Source: Misgurnus anguillicaudatus (lineage: Eukaryota; Chordata; Actinopteri; Cypriniformes; Cobitidae). Taken from it: DNA of 64,000 bases. Position 1 is the first letter of the stretch, and each line of letters starts with the position of its first letter. A program made the position numbers and the translations under genes. Below the pieces are notes generated by a model. That model had not been told where the DNA came from and searched no databases. It saw nothing but the letters and a program-made list of their open reading frames with translations. Positions 44,176 through 54,119 of this stretch are shown here, one piece after another. The DNA is taken from positions 8,670,001 to 8,734,000 of the forward strand of contig NC_073359.2 of assembly GCF_027580225.2 (NCBI RefSeq). The letters are read 5' to 3'.

Positions 44176-44358
44176 TATGATTCAGTGCACATTGATGCAG
44201 CGCCGTCTGAACAGACACAGAAAGAAGATTGCAAAAATGAGGATATTCATTATAGCAGCGTTAATTTTGTAAATTCAAAAACAAAGCAGACATCTTCAGA
44301 CACCACAAACACCACAGAAAATGAAGATATTCAGTACGCCACTGTAATGTTTAGTTAA
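44176..44358 (+). CDS. Duplicated ITIM tail exon (8') of gene A
   Basis: Copy of 39088-39270 with an intact acceptor, a full 60-codon frame and a TAA stop. Both ITIM-like motifs (IHYSSV, IQYATV) are unchanged. The substitutions seen (His to Gln in SEQTQ, Lys to Thr and Lys to Asp around SSDTT) leave the motifs alone. The following AATAAA is lost. Whether it is transcribed cannot be judged from sequence. Confidence 0.5.
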   Translation, partial: YDSVHIDAAPSEQTQKEDCKNEDIHYSSVNFVNSKTKQTSSDTTNTTENEDIQYATVMFS

Positions 44359-45144
44359 CAGAATGTTGTAATTATTGCATAACTTTGTCATTGCTATTAT
44401 GTTGCTGTGTTGTAGCATTAATCCTGAACATGTATGTTGCAAAGAAGAAAAAATTAACAAACAGACCAACTGAGTCTTTTAGTTTTTATATCTAACAGCT
44501 ATGATGTTATCTATTCTATATATTTCCTAATGTAGCCCTTAAATAGTGAAAATAATTTACTTTAGCAGATGATGCATACAGTATTAAAATGTTCAGTCTT
44601 TCTTTTAGATGCTATACTGTAATTTAGACGCAGTCTCTAATATCTTCGTTTGGCTTGTGTGTATAGTGCGCTGTGATAAATGGATGAGATAGGCTTATAC
44701 ACTATAGATTATTTGCTAAAAAGGAAAAATATGATTTTTTTTTACTTGGCAAGGCGTCTTCTTTAAGAAGAAAATGCATTTACAAAGCAAAAGTATTGAA
44801 CTCACTGAGATCATAATGACTTTAAGAAATGTGTTTTATATTTACTATATAATAGTTAACACTTTACCTGAAGGGGTGTTTATAAGACATCAAATACACA
44901 AAATCATTTTCTTTTTAGCAACGTCATAAAACCACTGGGAGTCTTATCAACAGAGGAGTGCTACACAAATGAAACAATATTAAAAAAATATATGTGCACA
45001 TCTAAAAAGAAAACTTTAGGCCGCTATCAATCAAACAGATTATGTAACTGAAAATAAGCAATTTCTTGTGCAAATATTTTTCTGAATGTTTTTAAAAAAC
45101 TAACCCACAAATTAGCTAAAGCCTCTACTGAATGTTTAATTTAT

Positions 45145-46244
45145 TTTTACACCTGATCACTTGATGCATTTTCTTTGATCGGATAGCTATCCGGAATTAA
45201 CCAGGTGTAAATGCCCTCCAAAACATTTCCAAGACGGATTTAAATCTGATCGCTTAAACCACTTCAGGAGGTGGTCTGGGACGCATTTCAGACTAAATGC
45301 TTTTCTCCTCCCAAACTTAAGCACGTCACTCGCAAGTTAGCCGGAAGAGAGCCAAACAAACAAAGACGACATGCTTATTGCTTTATGGAGCTACGACAGT
45401 GAGTAAAAAAGCTTTCTAGAACCAATGACAAACTCAATTAAATTAAACAAAGAAATATAACTTTTAGAGGGCGTTTTGTGAAGCAATTTTCCCCGTCATG
45501 GTCCTGTCAGTTATCACACTGTCTGACTTTCCGGCTGCTCTATACTTCGTGATCCATCACATGCCCAACATACAGTGAACATACAGTAACTGCTGCCTTT
45601 TGTTGCATAAATGTCGTCTTAATTTTTTAAGCCGGAGTAATGAATAGTGTATTTGCATTTTGCGCAGGAGAAGATCGGATTCATATCCGTTTTCTAGGGG
45701 TGTAACGATTAATCCTGCAAATGCGCGTTTTCTCAATGAATGAATTTGAATGAATTACAGTGAAAACCCGGCACATCCGAACGCCAGGGGGCGCTCTCAT
45801 GCAGAAACTCCCTTTGTGCCACACAAGAAGTAGCATTACAAACGCTATTCCAGGAAATGTCTACACAGGAATATTTCTACGCTGTTCTTCAAATTGTTTC
45901 AGGTATTTTCATGATAATAAAGAATATTTTGAATGATTTTGAGTGTTGCTTTTTTAAATGCACGTTATAAACGACTCAGACTCATAATGATTTTAGATTG
46001 ATAAGGACATACTGACCAAATGCCGTAATACAGGCACAAGCTGTGCATAAAACAAAGAATCGCAGCCTTGCGATTCAGAATCGATTTCAGTCAGATTTTT
46101 AATGAGGACCGCGATTGAATCGCAATTGAATCGTTACATCCCTACCGTTTTGACAAGATGCATTTATGTGGCCTAATGTAAATGAAACAAATCAGATCAG
46201 ATATCTGATCCGAGAAAACACATGAAGTGACCAGGTGTAAAAAG
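45145..46244. mobile_element. TIR element with TTTTTACACCTG ends
   Basis: Left end TTTTTACACCTGATCACTT. The right end is its approximate complement, AAGTGACCAGGTGTAAAAAG. Both continue with GATCGGATAGCTATCCGGA-like inner palindromes. The same left half at about 40065-40341 is cut off by the duplication breakpoint. A smaller element (45695-46144) is inserted in it. Confidence 0.6.
45695..46144. mobile_element. hAT-type MITE
   Basis: Ends TAGGGGTGTAACGATT and (A)TCGTTACATCCCTA, flanked by CCGTTTTC/CCGTTTTG (7 of 8 match). 450 bp, no ORF. Confidence 0.7.
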
Positions 46245-46682
46245 TCCCTTAAACTCAAAACCCTGTTACTTGTTCTGTCAGTCTTTAGGTTAGGATCATA
46301 TTTAAGTTTGAATTAAGAAATGTTTAATCAAAATTGGGCGTTTTTATTTCAATTAAAAATCCTTTAATTCACAAAAAAGTTTTTACGTCTGGTTGAGGTG
46401 GTTTTTGATTTATACGAAAAAGTTTAAATGTCAATCATGGGGGATGGAAACACATTTGCCGAATAAATTCTGACGTAGCAAACCTTAAACCCACGGGACT
46501 GACCGTCTAGCTGTTTCCGCTGTCGTCTTTAACATATATGGAGCTTGACGTCGTCTTAATGCCCTTACTGCTAGTGTCTGCATCAAAAATGCTGCATTCC
46601 TTCTTCTGTGCACAGCATTTAATTTGACAATTATAAGTTGCACTGCTAATAAATAAATAACTTGCCCCATCGTGACTACAAT

Positions 46683-46986
46683 TGTCACGGTGATCCGTGT
46701 CATGTTTTGTTTGTGTCTCCGATTACGTCACCTGGACAATTCACGGACTGATTCATCACACCTGTTCCCTGTTAAGTGTTGTGTATTTATACTGCTGTCT
46801 GTTCACCTGTCGCCGGATCATTGTCATTGTCGTCGTTCCACATCAGTTCCTGTTGTTCTCTGTATTGGATGTTCCTGTGTTGCTGTTTTACTCCTCGTGT
46901 TTTATTTCTGTTCGTTTTATATTAAATGTTATTTATTTCATGTGAACCCTGCGAGTGCGTCCTGATTCCTGTTCCCAGTCATGACA
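46683..46986 (+). repeat. Left LTR
   Basis: TG...CA ends, GTATTTATACTGCTG as a possible TATA region, ATTAAATGTTATTT near the 3' side. Confidence 0.88.
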
Positions 46987-47560
46987 GAATGATCCGGCCA
47001 GACTGGACGCAGCGGGTTCACGGAGGGCGGCTCCCCCAGGAGTTTCGTCGAGGGGGAGTAGTGACATCGGGGTTCATTACCCATCAGCCCCGATGTCTCT
47101 TGGGGACCACCGTGAGCGATCGCTCGCTCCTGCGAGCATGCGGGAGGAGGATCGGCCCAGGCGGTCCCCCAACGGTTGAGTCGTCGTCGACGGTCCCTCG
47201 GAGGATCACCATCCTGCTCGCAGGGGGATCCGGAACGGACCACGCCCGATCATTTCCCCGGGGTGGCTACCGAGAGAGGGTCTCCGTTTCCGCGAGGGGA
47301 TGGGAGATGACTTCCGGGGGCAGCTGATCGTCGGCGATTCCCAGGAGGGGGGTAATTCGTCTGCCTCGGTTCTTGGAGCGATCGCTTCGGTTCTCCTGGC
47401 GCAGTCCGGCCTACCGTTCCTGTTGGTCTCATCCCGGCGGCTGCCGGCTTCGCCAGGGTCCCCAAGCCCTCCACCCCTCCCTTGGACTCTCGCTACCAGA
47501 CTTTGTTTTTGTTTTTTGTTTATGTGAGTGTCTGGTAGCCACTCGTAGAGGGGAGGGTTA

Positions 47561-47864
47561 TGTCACGGTGATCCGTGTCATGTTTTGTTTGTGTCTCCGA
47601 TTACGTCATCTGGACAATTCACGGACTGATTCATCACACCTGTTCCCTGTTAAGTGTTGTGTATTTATACTGCTGTCTGTTCACCTGTCGCCGGATCATT
47701 GTCATTGTCGTCGTTCCACATCAGTTCCTGTTGTTCTCTGTATTGGATGTTCCTGTGTTGCTGTTTTACTCCTCGTGTTTTATTTCTGTTCGTTTTATAT
47801 TAAATGTTATTTATTTCATGTGAACCCTGCGAGTGCGTCCTGATTCCTGTTCCCAGTCATGACA
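47561..47864 (+). repeat. Right LTR
   Basis: Almost identical to 46683-46986 at an offset of 878 bp. Confidence 0.88.
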
Positions 47865-47869
47865 ACAAT

Positions 47870-50120
47870 GCAACCCTGTGTCCATTTTCAAAGCATGCCG
47901 TTTGGTTTACTGTTGGTTACTAGTATGGAAACCCAGCTATTTACTATCTTTATATGTTCACCAATAATGCTATCATTTCCAATAATCAGACTAAGGACTT
48001 AATCGCAGAAAGATGTTTACGTGACTCTTCTTTCCTGTTTACATTCAGTTTTTATTTTCTCATTATTTGCTAATGATTTTGCTTACTATTCACACATAGC
48101 TCAATGCAGAGCACACATGATGAACTCACATATACTGTCCACTGTTTTAATTTACTTACGTTAAAGTGACAAACACGTTCTTATGGACTTATTTCATTAT
48201 TCAGTGCCGAGATGAAGACAAAAATATTATTACAGTGCTGATGAGTATTTGAGCTGTTTATGGATGAAAGCAGACTGCTGACAGCGACTGCTTAAAGTAT
48301 AATTTCCTTAATCCACCACGATGCAATGGAAACATTCACTAATGGTGGTAACTCCTTCTGTCCAAACAGTTACAAATGTTTAACTATGAATCTAAAGGAA
48401 ACAGAGATATAATATTTCCATGTACTATAAGTAGAAAAACGATAAAAACATCTTGTGTGGGTTAAATTCTGATATGCATTGCTAAATGATAAACTGTTAA
48501 TAAATTGGGTAGAGAGTTTCTGTCAAAAAATCATAACGTTCGAACATTTTATTCTGATGCTAAATTTCCATCTCCTGATGTTTCAGCGCTTCTTAAGTCA
48601 GATATAAGATTGTCTAGGTCACGCATGCTCTTCGTAGGAGGAAGAGTTGACAGGATTTCACGGATTTCGACAAATGTGGGTAGGTTTGTGATTTCTGTCC
48701 AAAAGTTTACGAACGTTAAAATGTTACGAACGTGCTAAAGTTTGGTTAAGTAAACAGTAAATACTGTAGGATTATTGTGGTGAGAAAGGATAAAAGAGTG
48801 TGCTAGTCGGATCATTGCTAGTGGTTTCAGACCGAAAGTGGCGTCGTGTTCATCTTGAAAGCGCATTCATTTTGACAGATTCTGCACATCAAAGCTCTGT
48901 TTTATGGCAGCTAGAGCAGAGGTCCTCAACCACCGTATCGCGACCCAGTTCCGGGTCATGGACAAGTTGCCACCAGGTTGCAAGAACGTTCTCATTTTTT
49001 TTTTATAATAGCCATGTAATAGCTTACTCGTGTAAATTAGACAATAAGCCTTGACAAAATTCCCCAAACCACCCGAAAGTAATTCATATGTTGTCTAGAA
49101 AATATCCAAAACCTGGTAAAAATGTTTCCAACGAGAACAAGATACACGAAGGCTTATCTAAAAAGTAGGCTTCTGTAATCTTATTCACTCATCATTATAT
49201 TTTATAATAAATCCCTCTAGACGGTGGGCCGAGGCTCCGTATCTGCTTTACTTTTCGAAATGGATGATCCTCATGGAGGGAGAACCTGAATTTGTAAAGT
49301 TTGGACGGTTGTTTTATTCTCAACGATATGAAAAGTGTTGCCACTCGCATTTATTGCACATTTTCCCCCGAAATGATCAAATGTCCCCGTAAATATGCAG
49401 GCAAACGCGGTTGCCTACTATATCAGTCGAACCAATAGAGCGGCAAGATACTGACAAAGGATTATTATTAACCAATCAGACGTGGGTTAGTAGATCAGCT
49501 GTTACACGGATTCAGACACGAGCTTCAGCGGAATTGACCATCGCCAAGGACATTCTTTGTGTGATTGTAAGTATTCATTTGATTTAATTGATATCTATTT
49601 AAAATGTTTGTTGTGTACATTGGTTTGTTCAAACGTATGTATGCGTCTCGTTAGTGTTGTTTTACGTAGGCGTAGACTAACGTTAACCGTTCCGTACAAC
49701 AACGATGTTCCGTGCAGATTCACTTTTACCGCCGATCATACACAAAATATATATATGTGTCGTCTTCATTTCTCTTACATCTCCGTTTAAGAGAGACACA
49801 CCCCAGCCGAATGTTCTTGTAATATTTCATAAAGTTTGCGCCCACTGCGCTTTAAAATGACCGGTGGGCAAGCCACACTTCGACAGCTGCTGGGTGTGTA
49901 GACAACTAGAGCAGCGAAAATGTACATTTTTATATAATTTATGCTTTTCACAGTATTATAGTTTTTATAAGCTGCAATGTTTACAGTCAAAGTTCACGTT
50001 GTTAACAGCCTCTCCTCAATGACTGCTTTGCCGAAGTGCTTGTAACGTTACCCATTTGCATATGTGTGTTAATGTTCTTGTGTTTTTGTGTGGTGAGGTA
50101 CCGGGTATAATCTCGATAGC
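47870..50120. other. No gene recognised
   Basis: AT-rich sequence. A fragment at about 48914-48990 (GCAGAGGTCCTCAACC) resembles the end of a hAT-type element. The short words CGGTGGGCCGAGG at 49220 and CTCGGCCCACCGTC at 53708 are inverted relative to each other and may be ends or shared parts of repeats. Short frames here show no family features. Confidence 0.5.
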
Positions 50121-50346
50121 ACCCTTACGAAAATTAACCATGGTTTTATTGTGGTAAAAGTGTAGTAACCAATGTATTTTGTTGTATTGATTACTATCAG
50201 CAAAACTATGGTTTTACTACACTAACCACGATTTAACTATAAAACCATAGTTGTCAAAACAATAGTTATTTTGTGATTACCATGGTTTTACTACAGTAAC
50301 CATTTTTTTAACTGTAGAAAAACAATGGTTAATTTTTGTAAGGGCA
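50121..50346. mobile_element. MITE with CCCTTACGAAAATTAACCAT ends
   Basis: Inverted ends around a core rich in ACCATGGTTTTACTAC and its complement. Related scraps occur at 63490-63550. Confidence 0.6.
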
Positions 50347-50365
50347 GGTGAAGTGATACCTTGTT

Positions 50366-50554
50366 TTATATTGTTAATTTTATTTTAACCCCTTTACTGC
50401 TGTTTTTCTGAACCTTATACTTCTTATGTTTGCAGATAATGCAAGGTGTGGGGCCTGCTTGGATGTGTAAAGACCATGGGCTTAAGACCTCAGAGCCTGT
50501 GTTTTTACTGCCGCTGCCTCGCCATCCTCTGCCTCTACCACTAAAAAAGTGCAA
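50366..50554 (-). pseudogene. Fragment of a multicopy fish cysteine-rich protein (CIICK part)
   Basis: On the minus strand, after a possible acceptor (CTTTTTTAG), the frame reads GRGRGWRGSGSKNTG and then TPCIICKHKKYKVQ. The C-I-I-C-K box resembles a domain I recall from multicopy, possibly transposon-derived fish proteins in which it follows a CYRxFTxxxKI segment. A matching CYSHFTNITKIKSAQRR lies upstream on the same strand at about 52850-52960. Identity is from memory of the pattern only. Confidence 0.35.
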
Positions 50555-50691
50555 AACAATAGGTTTAGGTTCTGCACATCACTGATTGAAGAAAAATGAT
50601 TTGTAACTTTCAGCAGTGAAAAACTCATGCTACATATATTGTTTCCAGCTGTTCCCTTAAGATGGGTAATAAACCAATTTCACATCGTTTA

Positions 50692-51185
50692 GGGGTCTCA
50701 TTTATAAAACTGTGCGTAGGATCCTTACTAAAAGTCTACGTACACACAAAAGCCAAAAATGGCATACGCAAAAAAATATTAAGACCTATAAAACGGAGCA
50801 CTGTTCCCTTTATCAATCACAGATCGCCTGCAAGTGTTCGTGCATGGATCGTCCTCAGGTCCCACCCTGCAAGCCCATCTCTCATTAAGTTTTTTCTTTT
50901 ATAGAACAAAACCTTTGTGTGGGAACTGGTGTACGCACATTTCCAGTCCCGTTTTGTGCATACGCCAGTTCCCACACAAAGGTTGTGATCTATACAAAAC
51001 CGAACTTAATGGGAGATGGGCTTGCAGGGTGGGACCTGAGAATGATTCATGTATGAACAATTGCAGGTGATCTGTGATTTATAAAGGGAACAGTGCTTTG
51101 TTTTGTCTTGGTGTTTTTTGCCGTATGCCATTTTTGGCTTTTGTGCGTATGTAGACTTTTAGTAAGGATTTATAAATGAGACCCC
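50692..51185. mobile_element. Long foldback element
   Basis: Near-perfect palindrome of about 494 bp. It starts GGGGTCTCATTTATAAA and ends TTTATAAATGAGACCCC, with arms of about 240 bp meeting near 50940. The arms carry GCCAAAAATGGCATACG and CAGGTCCCACCCTGCAAGCC. No transposase. Confidence 0.85.
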
Positions 51186-51311
51186 AGGTGTCTGGTTTTG
51201 TTGATAATAACGATGCCAATCATGCCATAATTGAAAAGGAAAATTTTGTAGGTTGTTTTTATTATATTACTGTTAATACACTGCATCTACATTTGTTCTA
51301 TATATATATAT

Positions 51312-52587
51312 TAGGGCTGTCAAAAATAACGCGTTAACGCAAATTCATTTTAACGCCACTAATTTTATTAACGGAGATTAACGCAACGCGCAATTTCTGT
51401 TTGACCCTTGGTCCAGCCCATAGTTGAATGAACAGAGACGCAGACAAATGTGACTCTCTCTAAATGAGTAAAAGGTTTTCATAGAAATAAGAACATTAAG
51501 CAAATTGTCTACCAAATCCAATGCTCTAAATGCTCGTTGGACATCTGATATGATCTTTATTTATACGTCTGAGAGGTGTAACGTTACCGTCCTCCTAATG
51601 CTTAATCTAATACAAAGATGCGTCTCAATTCATTTTGGTTTCTCTTTTATGCATGACTTAGAAAATAGACTGCAGGACTTGCTTGATGTTAAAAGAGTCA
51701 TTAAGAGAGATAAAGTTCGGTTCCTGATTAATGTTAAAGAGTTATTAAGAGCGACAAGACTCAAAAGCGATCCCCTCACGTTGACTGACTGACATCTGAA
51801 GCGCGTGCACACAGACGCGCGAGTGCGCGACCCGGATATATAGACATCTACACAAAATTACAGTTTTACAAATATCTGTTTTGATAAGAATTCACGCAGG
51901 TAGGCTCTATAATCTGTTATGTTTTAAGTAAATGTTTGGTTAACTGTTGGGTAAAACTATCTGATGTGTAACATTATATTAGATCACTTAGATTTTAAGC
52001 AGTTTGTCTCAATGTCAATCAAACAAAAGGAAAAAAAGTTGAACATACATTGATGATGTTTTTGCTTTGTGTGTGCTAAATCTATTAGTTTTACCAGTGA
52101 TTTTAAGGTATTGATGTGGTAATATAATGTATGGATGTGGAAATGTTTGTGGTAATTTGACTCTTTCAACTTCAAACAGGTGTAGTTCTGTCATATTTTG
52201 ACAACAAATCATGCATTTTTCTATGTTTTAATAGAGAATGTCAAAATATGAACAACTATTTGCTATTTCCGACTCAACTTGCCAGCACAGGTCACAAATG
52301 ATGCAGCAGCAAACAAAAATGGAGAAAGAAATATCTTCTGAAAGGAAAATTCATATACAAAACAATGGCTGGTGATTCTGTTAAAATGTAAACAGGCTGT
52401 TGTTAACATACATTTGCATAAAGCATCTATATATGTATATATGATTAGAATATTAAAAACCTGAAAAGTGTTAAATTAGGGTAAATTTCGAATGGATAAA
52501 AATGTGCGATTAATTTGCGATTAATCGCAGTTAACTCATGAAATCATGCGATTAATCTAGATTAATTTTTTTAATCTATTGACAGCC

Positions 52588-52590
<3 letters not shown>
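51312..52590. mobile_element. TIR element with TTAGGGCTGTCAA ends
   Basis: Starts TTAGGGCTGTCAAAAATAA and ends TTGACAGCCCTA, with inner inverted ACGCGTTAACGC/GCGATTAATCGC-type motifs. It is flanked on both sides by TATATA, so it inserted into an AT tract. No complete ORF. Confidence 0.7.

Positions 52591-52667
<77 letters not shown>
52590..52667. repeat. (AT)n microsatellite
   Basis: About 38 AT dinucleotides, then GTATGTGTGTGTG. Confidence 0.95.
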
Positions 52668-52680
<13 letters not shown>

Positions 52681-52846
52681 CACCATCCACCAGGGATTTT
52701 CTATGTAACTGTTATAATAATCTTAAACCATTTGTCTTTGATGCATTTTTGCTCTGCTATTTAAAGGCTACTGCTTAAACATTGCATATTTAATTTATAC
52801 TGCTGTAAACCATGCTACTTTCTTCACTGCATGTCTATACAATATA

Positions 52847-53047
52847 CTACCAACCTTCCTTTGCAGTATCTTCAATAAAAACTTCCTCTCTTCTCCTTTG
52901 TGCACTTTTTATCTTTGTGATATTTGTGAAATGGCTGTAGCACTGCCTGTGGTAGCTTGTGTTAGCTAGTTTGATTAACTTGTTTGTCGGTTCCTGGCTT
53001 TGTAACTTATATGCCTGTGTTATTCTTGTATAATGCTTTCTCTGCAT
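52847..53047 (-). pseudogene. Fragment of the same multicopy protein (CYxxFTxxxKI part)
   Basis: The frame contains YHRQCYSHFTNITKIKSAQRRREE and starts mid-domain. It could splice to 50554-50366. No further exons were found, so it is probably a relic. Confidence 0.35.
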
Positions 53048-53845
53048 TCAAGGTCTTTCCACAGAAACACTGATTAAATCAATTTCTGCCTGTGAAGGGA
53101 ATGGTGGGTCCACTATCCTCAAATACATGCATGCAGCACTTCATTTTTTGACATTTCTTTCCAGTAAACATGATAAAGCAGGGAAAATAATTGTCTGTCT
53201 AGCTTTATGACGTTGTGTTTCCAATCGATAACAGATATCAGAACGGTGTAAAAAAAATAGAACGGTGTATTTATTAAAGATTACAAAAAAATGACAGGAC
53301 ATGACAAAGATGGTTACATAAAATAAAAACGGTAAGAATGGGCAACGTTACCTCTACATTCACATTTTGTGTCAAACTGAATATTAAAACTGCATTTGTG
53401 GCTAAAATTAGTTAACAAGTTCAATCTTTCCAGCGAAACTCGCCAGTTTGTTGATACGCGTCATCACTTTTCCACGCACGCTATTGGATGAAGGCAACAA
53501 ATACGTCATGAACTTCGGACCCCAAACGTAGCTGCTTGCTCTATTCGCCGGGAAAATAACCTGGAGAAAGTTACCGATATTATAGTAATGTGCAAGGTGT
53601 GTAAGTGGCAACAATTTTTTTTTTGCTTTGTTGAAAAGCGTAGCGGTTACATAAAAAAAACTGGGTTATCCATCACAAGAGATCGTCTGATAACACGAAA
53701 TCTCCCCTCGGCCCACCGTCTACTCCTAAAACGTGCTAGATTACGCTTGTCAACATTGCATCTGTGCCTCTTTTTGCCTCCAGCTAAGCCCCGCCCACCT
53801 GCAGACGTTGCAATGTTTACAAACTTTCAAGGGGTCTATTAGACT

Positions 53846-54055
53846 TTTGAAATGTCATTCATGGCTGAGTTTAAGTTTTCTGGGTTGTGGATTGGTGGAC
53901 GGAGGAGCGAGAAAAAGAGGAAGCATGAATCCGAGTATTTTCTCTTGATCTTCTTGTGCTCATTGCTGTAAAACACATTGACATCAACAACTGTGCTGGA
54001 GTTTGGAGCAGCGATATGAAAATAATTTATGTGTAAATGTGAACAACTTAGTAAG
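53846..54055 (+). other. Conserved block upstream of gene B
   Basis: Counterpart of 1040-1260. Its frame starts ATGTCATTCATGGCTGAG and stops at the TAA after CTCATTGCTG. Downstream, the flank is broken by the insertion 54120-56251. Confidence 0.4.
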
Positions 54056-54119
54056 TATGTTATGATTCTTATTCTTCTCTTACATGAGGTTAATTTAGCT
54101 GTTCTGGTATTAATCTTAG

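Larger units (their letters stand above)
40342..45423 (+). repeat. Tandem duplication, right unit (contains duplicate tail exons 7' and 8')
   Basis: Same content as 36847-40341 plus about 1.58 kb extra (40767-42350), a leader-headed type 2 body placed exactly at the ATATTT junction. After GCTTTCTAGAACC at 45423 the sequence runs on into the rest of a TIR element, so this side is the original continuation. Confidence 0.85.
46683..47864 (+). mobile_element. Small LTR retrotransposon (TRIM-like), complete
   Basis: Two 304-bp LTRs (46683-46986 and 47561-47864) begin TGTCACGGTG and end TCATGACA. One difference was noted, at the ACGTCACCTGG/ACGTCATCTGG site. The element is flanked by the 5-bp duplication ACAAT (46678-46682, 47865-47869). 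A purine tract AGAGGGGAGGG precedes the right LTR. The 574-bp interior has no recognisable gag or pol. The LTR pair implies a recent insertion mobilised in trans. Confidence 0.9.

Noticed and set aside
24900..45400. GCTGCTTGCAGC hairpin plus CTAT at the repeat end as a Helitron 3' terminus
   Set aside because: The last bases are not CTRR and no TC start with A/T insertion was seen; the idea was not kept.
46485..47870. ORFs of 75-156 codons within the LTR element
   Set aside because: Two are duplicate readings of the LTRs and the rest show no gag, protease or RT motif.
52579..52764. ORF with alternating Ile-Tyr
   Set aside because: Translation of the AT microsatellite.
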